Below are positions 1 through 7,477 of a DNA stretch of 37,967 nt, one piece after another. The notes beneath the pieces were generated by a model, which saw nothing but the letters and a program-made list of their open reading frames with translations, had not been told where the DNA came from and did no database searches. The stretch lies in NCBI GenBank assembly GCA_002238765.1, contig MPMZ01000027.1, positions 1 to 37,967 of the forward strand, given 5' to 3'. Made by a program: the position numbers and the translations under genes. This DNA comes from Nitrospira sp. bin75 (lineage in GTDB: Bacteria; Nitrospirota; Nitrospiria; Nitrospirales; UBA8639). Numbering within the stretch: position 1 is the first letter of the stretch; every line of letters begins with the position of its first letter.

Positions 1-282
1 CACGTCCCGGCCAGCGACCTGCAACACGTCGACCCTAGCCTTGGTGATCATGAGATACCGGACCTGGTGGGTATAGACACTTTTAAAGTATTGGATGATC
101 TGGTCGTCGAGGAGCGAGCGAAAGAATCTATAGGAACTTTGGGACGTCAGGCCGAGGCGTGGGGCGAGCAGATCGACCGAGGAGAATTGAAATTCCAGGA
201 GCCAGTCGAGGACCAGTCTGAGCTTTTCTTCCCGGACGGCCCGGGGGTATGTGAGCGTGGGATCACGGCGTTCAATGCGCAT
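1..282 (-). CDS. Replication-relaxation-like winged-helix protein (3' end outside window)
   Basis: An open frame runs from an ATG at 280-282 on the minus strand to the window edge without a stop (94 codons visible). A strong Shine-Dalgarno (AAAGGAGG, about 290-297) sits just upstream. The visible part looks like a winged-helix DNA-binding domain: the segment LEFQFSSVDLLAPRLGL followed by SYRFFRSLLDDQIIQYFK resembles the helix-turn-helix of replication-relaxation proteins found on plasmids and integrative elements. It lies directly downstream of the AlpA-like gene in the same orientation, so both are probably part of one mobile element extending to the left. Family assignment is by pattern only; the C-terminus is not seen. 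Confidence 0.55.
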   Translation of the reverse strand, partial: MRIERRDPTLTYPRAVREEKLRLVLDWLLEFQFSSVDLLAPRLGLTSQSSYRFFRSLLDDQIIQYFKSVYTHQVRYLMITKARVDVLQVAGRDV

Positions 283-315
283 GGGACGACCTCCTTTTCC
301 GGTGTCGGCGAGACC

Positions 316-337
316 GGCGGCCTGCGCACAGGCCGCC
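316..337. repeat. Perfect 9-bp stem hairpin between two mobile-element genes
   Basis: GGCGGCCTG (316-324) and CAGGCCGCC (329-337) are exact inverted copies around a 4-nt loop, in the gap between the AlpA-like gene and the next minus-strand gene. No T-tract follows on the minus strand, so it is not a clear terminator. It could attenuate the downstream gene or be a protein-binding site. Confidence 0.45.
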
Positions 338-372
338 ATGAAACAGCCACCTCATCGGGCCTTTTCGTCTTG

Positions 373-579
373 TCATTTTGTCGTCTCGCCATACGAGCGG
401 GGACGCGAATCGACGTAGGCACGAATGTCACTTGCGCGCCATCGCACGGCCCGCTCCGAGACTTTCACCGGCACCGGAAAGGTGCCCTCGCGCATTTTTC
501 TGTACAGGGTGCTGCGGCTGAGCCCCGTGCGTCGTTCGACTTCACGGCGGGTCAGCAGCACGTCTTGATCGGTCAACAT
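373..579 (-). CDS. AlpA-family helix-turn-helix regulator
   Basis: A 68-residue protein with the typical AlpA/excisionase layout. An N-terminal MerR-like helix-turn-helix (LTRREVERRTGLSRSTLYRK, residues 9-28) is followed by the wing FPVPVKVSERAVRWRASDI and a short basic tail. Proteins of this family control excision or integrase expression in P4-like prophages and integrative elements. The start is an ATG at 577-579 preceded by AAAGGAGG with good spacing. The next gene downstream (1-282, minus) has the same orientation and its own ribosome site, so the two are likely co-transcribed. No integrase is visible, so the body of the element must lie to the left. Confidence 0.8.
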   Translation of the reverse strand: MLTDQDVLLTRREVERRTGLSRSTLYRKMREGTFPVPVKVSERAVRWRASDIRAYVDSRPRSYGETTK

Positions 580-972
580 TGGCGTCGCCTCCTTTGTGAT
601 GCGCGGAGGGTGCCAAACTAGGCGGGGGATGTCGTCCTGATTATTTCGCTGTTTTACTCAGGATAAATCCCTGGTGTTCCAAGAAGGTGCCAGCGTATCC
701 GGTGCGTGCCGTCCAGTTGATTTCGCGGACTTGCTGAGGACATAATGTCCCGTCCTCCGAAGTGAAATCCAAGTCTGTCAGATATAGCATGACAGGAGCC
801 CCGTCGCACGGAGTCCCGTCCTGCGGGAGCAGCGCTTCCGTCTGTGGGAACAAACTTGGGCACACACATGACGTGATCGGCGAAACGCTCCTGTTGATAG
901 GGGTTTTGCTCATCATTGAAAGAACACCCTCTCCGCCACCACGAGCGGGTGGGATTCGAACCGGGAGAGAAC
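580..972. other. Gene-poor spacer, probably mobile-element edge
   Basis: About 390 bp without a convincing gene. A 91-codon minus-strand frame (641-916) has a start and plausible residue mix but no recognisable family, and could be a remnant. Around 920-970 there are fragments resembling tRNA 3' ends (CCCTCTCCGCCA on plus; GGTTCGAATCCCAC on minus). They do not fold as a tRNA because the T-stem does not pair. They may be scars of an element that once used a tRNA gene as attachment site, but this is speculative. Confidence 0.4.
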
Positions 973-1302
973 ATGCCCAAATTTATGATTGCTTATCACG
1001 GAGGGAAGGAGCCGACTTCTCAAGAAGAGGGAATGGCTCAGATGGAAAAATGGAAGGCGTGGGTCAAAGGGCTTGGTGAAACAATCGTGAATCCGGGAAC
1101 ACCGTTATCCGTTTCCAAAATTGTCACGTCGAGGAGCGTTGAAGATGACAATGCTCCGGATGCGATGAAGGGATTTGCCGTTGTTCAGGCAGACAGCATG
1201 GCGGCCGCCGTGGACATCGCGAAATCGGATCCGTTTTTGGAAAATGGCGGAACCATACGCGTTTCTCAGATGATGGAAATGAACGAGCAGGGCTCATGCT
1301 GA
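973..1302 (+). CDS. YCII-related domain protein
   Basis: A 109-residue cytoplasmic protein starting MPKFMIAYHGG, chosen at the ATG at 973 because the family begins there; the longer frame upstream has no ribosome site. The layout fits the YCII/DGPF group (dimeric alpha-beta barrel): an N-terminal strand, a helix containing MEKWKAWVKGLGE, the GFAVVQADSMAAAVDIAKS segment, and a DPFLENGGTIRVSQMMEM end. Proteins of this group include small enzymes and sigma-factor-associated proteins, and most have no known substrate. It stands alone upstream of the SRP RNA gene. Confidence 0.75.
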   Translation: MPKFMIAYHGGKEPTSQEEGMAQMEKWKAWVKGLGETIVNPGTPLSVSKIVTSRSVEDDNAPDAMKGFAVVQADSMAAAVDIAKSDPFLENGGTIRVSQMMEMNEQGSC

Positions 1303-1330
1303 CCCCCCATCTTCAAGCGCATGAAAGGGC

Positions 1331-1369
1331 AGGGCAAGCCGCCGCGCGTTCGTCGTCTTCGCTTGCCCT
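1331..1369 (+). terminator. Possible stem-loop after the YCII gene
   Basis: AGGGCAAGC (1331-1339) pairs exactly with GCTTGCCCT (1361-1369) around a 21-nt loop, 28 nt after the YCII stop codon and just before the SRP RNA. No U-run follows, so a rho-independent terminator is only one possibility. Confidence 0.3.
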
Positions 1370-1387
1370 CATCACTGACAACGGAAA

Positions 1388-1488
1388 GGGGCTGGGCCCT
1401 GTGCAGCAGAATCTTGTGAACCCCGCCAGGTCCGGAAGGAAGCAACGGTAAGCAGGCGAGTCTGTGTGCTACAGGATCACCCGGCCCC
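1388..1488 (+). ncRNA. ffs: Bacterial small signal recognition particle RNA (4.5S type)
   Basis: The about 101-nt segment contains the conserved SRP apical motif CAGGTCCGGAAGGAAGCAAC (GGAA tetraloop with the Ffh-binding asymmetric and symmetric loops). The ends pair: GGGGCTGGGC at the 5' side with CCCGGCCCC at the 3' side, closing one long hairpin. This is the short form without an Alu domain, as in Gram-negative bacteria. It scaffolds the SRP protein Ffh for co-translational membrane targeting. It lies 125 nt before dnaX, a neighbourhood seen in many bacteria. Confidence 0.95.
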
Positions 1489-1530
1489 GGTTTTGACGAT
1501 CCTCATGCGTAGGGGCGGACCGGAGCCTGC

Positions 1531-1549
1531 CCTGAGCGAAGCGAACGGG
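1531..1549. repeat. Copy of a dispersed 19-bp repeat
   Basis: CCTGAGCGAAGCGAACGGG, in the spacer between the SRP RNA and dnaX, is a near copy of the 19-bp unit found twice in tandem inside dnaX (1820-1857) and once inverted at 2825-2843. Confidence 0.6.
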
Positions 1550-1613
1550 TGTCCGCCCCAGCACGTGGCTGTGAAGCAAGGGATGACGCTGGGTGGAGCC
1601 GAAGGAAAAAGTG

Positions 1614-3530
1614 ATGGAATATCAGGTTTCCGCCAGAAAATTTCGCCCGGGCACGTTTGAAGAGTTGATCGGGCAGCCGCACGTCGTCCAAACGCTGCGG
1701 AACGCCATTGATCGGCAACAGGTGGCCCATGCCTATCTCTTTTCCGGAATGCGTGGGGTGGGAAAGACCACGGCCGCACGGATTCTGGCCAAGGCGCTGA
1801 ACTGCGGGCGGAGCGAAGCCCTGAGCAAAGTCGAAGGGCCTGAGCGGAGTCGAAGGAGCCCGACCCCGGAACCCTGCGGGCAGTGCGAGAGTTGTCTCGA
1901 AATTACGCGTGGCAACTCGGTTGACGTCATTGAAATCGACGGCGCCTCGAACACCGGGGTGGACGACGTCCGGGAGCTTCGCGAAAACGTCAAATTTACG
2001 CCCTTCCGGGGGACCTACCGGATCTATATCATCGACGAAGTACACATGCTTTCCAATTCGGCGTTCAACGCGCTGTTGAAGACGTTGGAAGAGCCTCCGT
2101 CGCATGCGGTGTTCATCTTTGCGACGACTGAAGTCCATAAGATCCCGCCCACCATCACATCGCGCTGTCAACACTTCAACTTTCGACGGATTCCCCGGCG
2201 AGAGATCATCGCCCGTCTGCAGGAAGTCGTGAAACACGTTGACGTGGAGATCGGCGAACGAAGCCTGGGAGCGATGGCCAGGGCCAGTGAAGGCAGTATG
2301 CGCGACGCCCTCAGTTTGCTGGATCAGGCCGTGGCGTTCGGGGGCAACACGATTACCGAGCAGGACGTGGACGAAATGCTCGGGGCCGTGCCCGACGAAC
2401 TGGTCGGTCGAATGGTGCAGACGGTCGTGACCCGGGATCCGGCCGCGGCCGTTGCCCTGGTCGGCGAGGTGGTTGATCACGGGTACGATTTGCGGGCCTA
2501 TTGCGGGGCGGTGGTGGAGCGCATGCGACACCTGATGATTGCGGCAGTGGTGCCCGGGTTTGAGCAGGCGCAAGGCTTGATGGATTTGCCCGATGAAGAC
2601 GTGAAACACTTGTTGGCGGAAGCCAAATCGTTTTCGGTGGAGCAGTTGCAAGAGGTCTTTCATCTCTTTGCCCAAGCCGAAGACCGCCTGCGGTCGACGG
2701 CGCATCCCCGTTTTGTCTTTGAAGTGGCCGCCGTTCGCGCGGCGCGGTTGCTGGAACCCGGTGCGCAGGTTCCGCTGCCAGCCGAAACGGCAAGGGGTCC
2801 ACAACCACCTCCTTCGGCTCCGCTTCCTTCGGCTCCGCTCAGGACAAGCAGGACAGGCGTTTCACGAACGCCGGCTGAAACAAGCGGGCAAGCGTCCGGG
2901 GTGCCGCCGTCACCGGGACGATCACCGGTCACTGGAACTTCCGCGCGACACGCGGGTTCTGTTCAGGGGGGCGACTCGTCTCCTTCCGCGCCAAGAGAAT
3001 CTCTCCCGCCGAAAAACGTGGCGAATACGCCTCGTTCCGCCCGGCCTGAGGTCAAAACGAAACAGGTTGCTGCCCCGCAGCCGAGGCCGGCAGCCCCAGG
3101 GAGTCCGCCGGCTCTTCGGCAGGAAGACTGGCAGCGGGTCGTCGAATCCGTGATTCAGCATTCCCCCAACATCGGAAGTTTTTTGGAGATGGGAAGGTTG
3201 GTGAAAATCGAAGGCAACCAGGTCATCGTCGGGTTTCCCAAAACCGCGTCAGTGGCCTGTTCAAGAATCCAGAAAGAAGATAATCGTGCACGGATCGTCA
3301 GGGCCTGCCAGGAAGTCGCGGGCGTCACGATTCACCTTCGCGTGGTTGAATTGACCGGAGAAGCCGGCGACGGGCCCACGATCAGGCAGGTGCGGGCCAA
3401 ACGGCAGGAGCAGGATGACGAGGCCTTATTGGAGCAGGCACGAGCGAATCCCATGGTGAAACACGCCATGGAACTGTTTGGCGGAGAAGTGGTGAAGGCA
3501 AGTCGGGCAAAAGGAGAGAAGGAGGCCTAA
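1614..3530 (+). CDS. dnaX: DNA polymerase III subunit gamma/tau
   Basis: The clamp-loader ATPase of the replicase, 638 residues. Visible are the N-terminus MEYQVSARKFRPGTFEELIG, Walker A (GMRGVGKTT, residues 45-53), four zinc-ligand cysteines (C64, C88, C91, C94), the Walker B segment IYIIDEVHML and the sensor region. A Pro/Ser-rich linker (about 385-500) leads into the C-terminal tau domain. I chose the ATG at 1614, preceded by GAAGGAAAAA, rather than an upstream GTG. Oddities: the zinc loop between C64 and C88 is 23 residues where 8 is usual, owing to an in-frame repeat insertion (1820-1857), and a related repeat sits in the linker (2825-2843). ybaB follows after 2 nt, then recR, the classic order. 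Whether a short gamma form is made cannot be judged here. Confidence 0.97.
   Translation: MEYQVSARKFRPGTFEELIGQPHVVQTLRNAIDRQQVAHAYLFSGMRGVGKTTAARILAKALNCGRSEALSKVEGPERSRRSPTPEPCGQCESCLEITRGNSVDVIEIDGASNTGVDDVRELRENVKFTPFRGTYRIYIIDEVHMLSNSAFNALLKTLEEPPSHAVFIFATTEVHKIPPTITSRCQHFNFRRIPRREIIARLQEVVKHVDVEIGERSLGAMARASEGSMRDALSLLDQAVAFGGNTITEQDVDEMLGAVPDELVGRMVQTVVTRDPAAAVALVGEVVDHGYDLRAYCGAVVERMRHLMIAAVVPGFEQAQGLMDLPDEDVKHLLAEAKSFSVEQLQEVFHLFAQAEDRLRSTAHPRFVFEVAAVRAARLLEPGAQVPLPAETARGPQPPPSAPLPSAPLRTSRTGVSRTPAETSGQASGVPPSPGRSPVTGTSARHAGSVQGGDSSPSAPRESLPPKNVANTPRSARPEVKTKQVAAPQPRPAAPGSPPALRQEDWQRVVESVIQHSPNIGSFLEMGRLVKIEGNQVIVGFPKTASVACSRIQKEDNRARIVRACQEVAGVTIHLRVVELTGEAGDGPTIRQVRAKRQEQDDEALLEQARANPMVKHAMELFGGEVVKASRAKGEKEA
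1820..1857. repeat. Tandem 19-bp repeat inserted in frame in dnaX
   Basis: Two adjacent copies, CCTGAGCAAAGTCGAAGGG (1820-1838) and CCTGAGCGGAGTCGAAGGA (1839-1857), lie inside the dnaX zinc-binding loop and add about 15 residues relative to the usual spacing between the first and second cysteine. Reading frame is preserved. Confidence 0.8.
2825..2843. repeat. Inverted copy of the 19-bp repeat in the dnaX linker
   Basis: Read on the minus strand this is CCTGAGCGGAGCCGAAGGA, one mismatch from the unit at 1839-1857. It lies within the low-complexity linker of DnaX, with a partial copy beside it (2812-2824), and does not break the frame. Confidence 0.7.
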
Positions 3531-3532
3531 GT

Positions 3533-3856
3533 ATGTCCAAGAATCCGTTTGGCAATATGGGAAATCTGTTGAAACAAGCCCAAGCCATGCAGGAGAAACT
3601 CGGGAAAATCCAGGAAGAAGCAGCCGCGAAAACCGTCCAGGCATCGGCCGGGGGCGGGATGGTCACGGTCACGGCCAACGGAGGGATGCAAATTACCAAA
3701 GTGGAGATCGAGCCTGAAGTGCTGAAGTCGGAGGATCCCGACATGTTGCAGGATCTCCTCGTCGCGGCCACGAATGAAGCCTTGCGCAAGGCCAAAGACT
3801 TGATGTCTGAAGAAGTGAAGGGGTTGACCGGAGGGCTCGGCATCCCGGGAATGTAG
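3533..3856 (+). CDS. ybaB: YbaB/EbfC family nucleoid-associated protein
   Basis: A 107-residue DNA-binding protein that dimerises into a tweezer-like shape and coats the nucleoid. It has the family hallmarks: MGNLLKQAQAMQEKLGKIQEE in the first helix, the central VTVTANGGMQITKVEI strands, and an LRKAKDLMSEEVKGLTGGLG helix ending in GIPGM. The start ATG at 3533 lies 2 nt after the dnaX stop; its ribosome site (AAGGAGG) is inside the end of dnaX, so the two are translated together. Neighbouring recR suggests the usual link to recombination and repair. Confidence 0.96.
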   Translation: MSKNPFGNMGNLLKQAQAMQEKLGKIQEEAAAKTVQASAGGGMVTVTANGGMQITKVEIEPEVLKSEDPDMLQDLLVAATNEALRKAKDLMSEEVKGLTGGLGIPGM

Positions 3857-3860
3857 GGCA

Positions 3861-3918
3861 TTGTGGATTGAGGATTGTGGATTGAGGATTAAAAATCTGC
3901 AATCAAAAATCCACAATC
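3861..3918. repeat. AT-rich repeat with hairpin between ybaB and recR
   Basis: TTGTGGATTGAGGA occurs twice in tandem (3861-3874, 3875-3888). GATTGTGGATT (3873-3883) pairs with AATCCACAATC (3908-3918). The element fills the whole ybaB-recR gap and looks like a dispersed AT-rich palindrome inserted in an operon; it may modulate readthrough to recR. Confidence 0.6.
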
Positions 3919-3930
3919 AAAAATGCAATT

Positions 3931-4536
3931 ATGGGCGTGCAACAGCGGCAGGGATTGTTGGCCAAGCTGGCCAAGGAATTTGTGCGGTTGCCCGGTATTG
4001 GGCAAAAGACCGCGCAACGACTCGCCTTTCATCTGATGAAGGTCGACAAGGACGATGCCCTGCGCCTGGCCGATGCCATTCGGGACGTCAAAGAACACGT
4101 GGTGTTTTGCGAGCGATGCCGCAATATTGCGGAAAGCGAATTGTGCGACATCTGCCAGGACCCGGCACGGGACCGGACCAGAATCCTGGTCGTGGAAGAA
4201 CCGAGCACCTTACATGCGATCGATCAAAGTCGCGGGTACAAAGGCCTGTATCATGTCCTGATGGGCTCAATCTCGCCGCTGGACGGGGTGGGGCCATCCG
4301 ACATCCGCGCGGAGGAATTGGAGGAACGCGTCCGGGACGGGGGAGTACAGGAGGTCATCGTCGCGACGAATCCCACCATCGAAGGCGAGGCCACGGCGAT
4401 TTACCTCACGAAGCTCCTGAAACCTTACGGGGTCAAGGTCTCGCGGATTGCATACGGCATTCCCGTCGGCATGGATATCGAATACGCCGACGACGTCACG
4501 CTGACCAAATCCATCGAAGGCCGCCGCGAATTGTAG
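3931..4536 (+). CDS. recR: Recombination mediator protein RecR
   Basis: A 201-residue protein of the RecFOR pathway that, with RecO, helps load RecA onto SSB-coated gapped DNA. Domains in order: an N-terminal helix-hairpin-helix (LPGIGQKTAQRLAFHLM), a four-cysteine zinc finger (CERC...CDIC, about residues 60-80), a Toprim domain (ILVVEEPSTLHAID and EVIVATNPTIEGEATA), and a C-terminal region containing YGIPVGMDIEYADDVTL. Length and motifs are normal. It follows ybaB after a 74-nt repeat-filled gap. Confidence 0.97.
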   Translation: MGVQQRQGLLAKLAKEFVRLPGIGQKTAQRLAFHLMKVDKDDALRLADAIRDVKEHVVFCERCRNIAESELCDICQDPARDRTRILVVEEPSTLHAIDQSRGYKGLYHVLMGSISPLDGVGPSDIRAEELEERVRDGGVQEVIVATNPTIEGEATAIYLTKLLKPYGVKVSRIAYGIPVGMDIEYADDVTLTKSIEGRREL

Positions 4537-4599
4537 CGGGGGGCAGACAATTGATTCGTCAAACGAACGTAGCTTGAGAGGCGGATTCAGTCTCATCGC

Positions 4600-5574
4600 A
4601 TGAGTGAGCCGAGAGCCATGAATCTTGAGCAGTCTTTACAACTGGCCGTTCAGAACATACGCTCCGGTCGCTTGACCCAAGAAGCACAAGTCAAGCAGTC
4701 GGTCATTGTACCGCTACTGCGTGCGTTGGATTGGGATGAAACTGACCCATCGGAATTCATCACAGAATATCCGGTTCCACCGGATGGTTGGGTGGATTAT
4801 GCTTTGTGCGGCGGCTCTACTCAAACCCCTTTGGTTTTTATCGAAGCCAAACGACTTGGGAACGTGGACTATAGAGCCGAAGGCCAACTCTTCGGATATG
4901 CCGTAAACCGGGGGGTACCGTTTCTTATCTTGACTGACGGCAACGTTTGGGATTTCTATCTCAGTATGGCCCCCGGTGAGCCGTCACAGCGCAGGTTTAA
5001 GCATCTTGATTTGGAGCGCGATGACCTCGATACAGACTGTGCTCCCTTCTTTGAGCAGTATCTGCACAAGAATCGTGTCATTTCCCTAGATGCCAGAATG
5101 GAGGCGGAGCGACTGCTCCAAACTGACTTGCAGAAATCAACGGCTAGGAAGGCTATTCCTGGCGTGTGGCAAACGCTCTTGGGGACTCAGGATACGAATC
5201 TTTGCAAACTTATTGAGGATGCGGTTGAAACTAAGTGTGGAACTCGTCCAGAGACCCATGAAGTTACCGCATTCTTAAGACAGTTTCTTGTCTCCTCAAC
5301 CCCACCAAGCCGACCATCTGCCTCGACCACATCGACCCCGGCGGATTGGGATACATGGACCCCGGGACGCAAGGCGGCGTGGACCCGTAAGATACGCCAA
5401 CAGGCCACCGTACCTGCTAACAGTGGTGAGGTGTCTCGCCGATCCAAGGGAACCGCCAAAATCGGCCTCAACACTGGCAGCCAGTCTTACTCTCAGAAGC
5501 GGCGGTGGACACACCCGAAACATTCCCAAATTCTTACCCTCAACGAAGCATACGAAATTGCCAAAACCCCCTAA
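4600..5574 (+). CDS. HsdR N-terminal-like PD-(D/E)xK nuclease protein
   Basis: 324 residues. The N-terminal half resembles the type I restriction enzyme R-subunit N-domain: helices containing EAQVKQSVIVPLLRALDWD, then a PD-(D/E)xK core with D66 (WVDYAL) and E82-x-K84 (FIEAKR), followed by GQLFGYAVNRGVPFLILTDG. No helicase domain follows, and no methylase or specificity gene is nearby, so it is a stand-alone nuclease-like protein. The C-terminal 90 residues are basic and low in hydrophobics and match nothing I know; they may be frameshifted or decayed. Start is uncertain (ATG at 4600 or 4618). It could be a solitary defence nuclease or a remnant of one. Confidence 0.7.
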   Translation: MSEPRAMNLEQSLQLAVQNIRSGRLTQEAQVKQSVIVPLLRALDWDETDPSEFITEYPVPPDGWVDYALCGGSTQTPLVFIEAKRLGNVDYRAEGQLFGYAVNRGVPFLILTDGNVWDFYLSMAPGEPSQRRFKHLDLERDDLDTDCAPFFEQYLHKNRVISLDARMEAERLLQTDLQKSTARKAIPGVWQTLLGTQDTNLCKLIEDAVETKCGTRPETHEVTAFLRQFLVSSTPPSRPSASTTSTPADWDTWTPGRKAAWTRKIRQQATVPANSGEVSRRSKGTAKIGLNTGSQSYSQKRRWTHPKHSQILTLNEAYEIAKTP

Positions 5575-5811
5575 TCGGAAGCGAGATTGATGGAAGTCAA
5601 CCGCCGAATAGAAGCCGGTGAATTAGCCAAAGGTAGTCGTGGCAACCTACACTGGCAAGTGAAGCGGGTTACGATTCAGGCGGCCGGATGGCGACGGTCC
5701 GCGTAATGGATCATTGATCCTCTGGATGACACCACTGGGATTAAACCCAATCCCACCGTGAGCAAGAAAAGGGTTCTTGGTCATTCCCTCTCAGGATCTT
5801 TGTCATTCAAA
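5575..5811. other. Spacer with a 38-codon frame and a small hairpin
   Basis: Contains a short frame 5590-5706 (starts MEVNRRIEAGELAKGSR) that may be debris of the preceding gene, and an inverted repeat TGGGATT/AATCCCA (5736-5755). No clear gene. Confidence 0.4.
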
Positions 5812-6357
5812 ATGAGTCAGGAACTGGAAATCCTTCAAATGGTTACAACGCGACTGGCGGAAGCCGGCATTCCATACATGGTCACGGGATCGATTGCAAT
5901 GAATTACTACGCGATCCCGCGTATGACGCGGGATATTGACATTGTGATCGAGTTGTCGGAGGAGGACGTGGAGGAAACCGTCAGGTTGTTTCAAGGGGAT
6001 TTCTACGTTGATCGCGAAATGGTGCAACAGGCCGTGAAAGACCGATTGATGTTCAATGTCATCCACAATGCCTATATGATTAAAGTTGACTTGATTGTTC
6101 GAAAGAACAGTGACTATCGAAAAGAAGAATTTTCTCGCAGGCGAACCGTGAAGGTTGATGGTCATGCGTTTCACATTGTGGCACCGGAAGACCTCATTCT
6201 CTCCAAGCTCGATTGGGCTAAAGATTCGCATTCAGAGATACAGTTGGGCGACGTCAGAAATCTATTGGCTGCCGTACCACAGTTGGATCATGATTATATG
6301 GCCGGGTGGGCTGAGCGCCTTGGGTTAAAAGAACTGTATCAGGAAGTGATGGCGTGA
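5812..6357 (+). CDS. Nucleotidyltransferase-fold protein (DUF6036/MNT-like)
   Basis: 181 residues from the ATG at 5812; a longer frame starts with GTG at 5758. The pol-beta nucleotidyltransferase signature is clear: G26-S27 (VTGSIAMNYYAIPR), D41 and D43 (TRDIDIVI), and a third acid D93 (IKVDLIV). The C-terminal VAPEDLILSKLDWAKDS motif is typical of AbiEii/DUF6036-type proteins. Such enzymes transfer nucleotides to tRNA or to partner proteins and often act in toxin-antitoxin pairs. The next gene starts inside its stop codon (GTGA overlap), implying a coupled two-gene unit. Confidence 0.8.
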   Translation: MSQELEILQMVTTRLAEAGIPYMVTGSIAMNYYAIPRMTRDIDIVIELSEEDVEETVRLFQGDFYVDREMVQQAVKDRLMFNVIHNAYMIKVDLIVRKNSDYRKEEFSRRRTVKVDGHAFHIVAPEDLILSKLDWAKDSHSEIQLGDVRNLLAAVPQLDHDYMAGWAERLGLKELYQEVMA

Positions 6358-6608
6358 AGGATACCTCGATCGAGATGGCAGAACGATTTCGAAGCATGAT
6401 ACTGGCCCGGTCAGGAGAGGAGCGGTTGAAAATGGGCTGCTCGATGCATGAGACGGCGCAAGCCCTCGTCATCGCGTCCCTGAAGGAAAAGAATCCCCAC
6501 CTGACGCGGGAAAAATTACGGCGGGGCCTCTTCCTTCGATTTTACGGAGGCGACTTCGATAAAAGCATGTCAGAGAAAATTCTGACAACCTTGGCAAAGG
6601 CCGGTTAA
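6354..6608 (+). CDS. Small helical partner of the nucleotidyltransferase
   Basis: 84 residues, GTG start overlapping the preceding stop by 4 nt. Predicted mostly helical, with segments such as MAERFRSMILARSGEERLKMGCSM and a C-terminal FDKSMSEKILTTLAKAG. Similar small proteins are common beside DUF6036-like nucleotidyltransferases. A toxin-antitoxin or modifier-target relationship is possible, but which partner is toxic cannot be told from sequence. No domain is named here with certainty. Confidence 0.65.
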   Translation: MKDTSIEMAERFRSMILARSGEERLKMGCSMHETAQALVIASLKEKNPHLTREKLRRGLFLRFYGGDFDKSMSEKILTTLAKAG

Positions 6609-6611
6609 ATC

Positions 6612-7406
6612 GTGAGCCGTAAAAGCAAGACTCATCTGAAAGTATTTGTGAGATTCCTTGTGCTCATAGGGGTACTCGGGATCGTCGCGGTGGTGTTGGT
6701 CGGCTTGTCGCTGAACGCCTTGGTCAAAGGCGGGATCGAAACCTTGGGTCCCCGGATATTGGGTGTGCCGGTGACGCTGGAGGACATGGACGTGACGCTG
6801 TTGTCCGGCACAAGCATGCAGGCCAGTTTGACCCGGTTTGTCGTCAAGAACCCCGAAGGGTATGAGACGGCTTCGGCCGTGACACTCCCACAGATTCGAG
6901 TGCACGTCGATTGGAACTCCCTGTTGACGGACACCGTCATTGTCGAAGAGGTGCTGATCGTCGGACCGGCCATTACCTTCGAATGGTCGTTAGAAGGCAG
7001 CAACCTTGGCGCAATTCACGAGAACGTCAAACGCAATACGCGATTCGGTTCCGATGATAACGGACGAGGCAAGGGCGAAGAGCATGAAAAAGGACAACAA
7101 TTCGATAAAACCGTTCACATCAAAAAAGTGACGGTCAAGGACGCGGTCATCAACGTGAGCTTCATCGGTGGACAAGACGAAGTCACGCAGTTGCCGCTAC
7201 CCGATCTCGACTTGCGTGACATCGGCAACCCTTCCGGCGGCACCACGTTCTCGCAAGCCTCAGCCGTCATCTTCGAGAAGATCTACGAGGCCATTGACAA
7301 GACCGTCATGAAACCGGGTGTCCTCCTGCCCCAAGGTGTGGAGCAACTCGGCAAATCCATCGGCAAGATGGGCAAGGAGTTGTTGAAGGAATTATTCGGC
7401 AAGTAA
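6612..7406 (+). CDS. AsmA-like membrane-anchored periplasmic protein
   Basis: 264 residues from a GTG start 3 nt after the preceding gene. One N-terminal transmembrane segment (about residues 11-33, FVRFLVLIGVLGIVAVVLVG) is followed by a periplasmic region with AsmA/DUF748-like features: GPRILGVPVTLEDMDVTLLSG, repeated beta segments, and a stretch reading LPDLDLRDIG. Proteins of this type are linked to outer-membrane assembly or lipid transport. It is much shorter than full AsmA (about 600 residues), so it holds only one domain. A charged linker at about 150-165 separates two beta-rich halves. Confidence 0.65.
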   Translation: MSRKSKTHLKVFVRFLVLIGVLGIVAVVLVGLSLNALVKGGIETLGPRILGVPVTLEDMDVTLLSGTSMQASLTRFVVKNPEGYETASAVTLPQIRVHVDWNSLLTDTVIVEEVLIVGPAITFEWSLEGSNLGAIHENVKRNTRFGSDDNGRGKGEEHEKGQQFDKTVHIKKVTVKDAVINVSFIGGQDEVTQLPLPDLDLRDIGNPSGGTTFSQASAVIFEKIYEAIDKTVMKPGVLLPQGVEQLGKSIGKMGKELLKELFGK

Positions 7407-7477
7407 GCGTCTCGAATTGTAACCGGGTTCCAAACCGTTATCTGCAGAATAAGCCTCCACGGCCCGCCGTTCCCGAA

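Noticed and set aside
641-916. 91-codon minus-strand open frame
   Set aside because: No recognisable family, no strong ribosome site, and it lies in a probable element border; described only as part of the spacer.
920-970. Possible tRNA gene
   Set aside because: Only fragments resembling a tRNA 3' end and T-loop are present; the T-stem does not pair and no anticodon arm is found.
1503-2804. 433-codon minus-strand frame opposite dnaX
   Set aside because: Composition is that of an antisense shadow and the plus strand is clearly DnaX.
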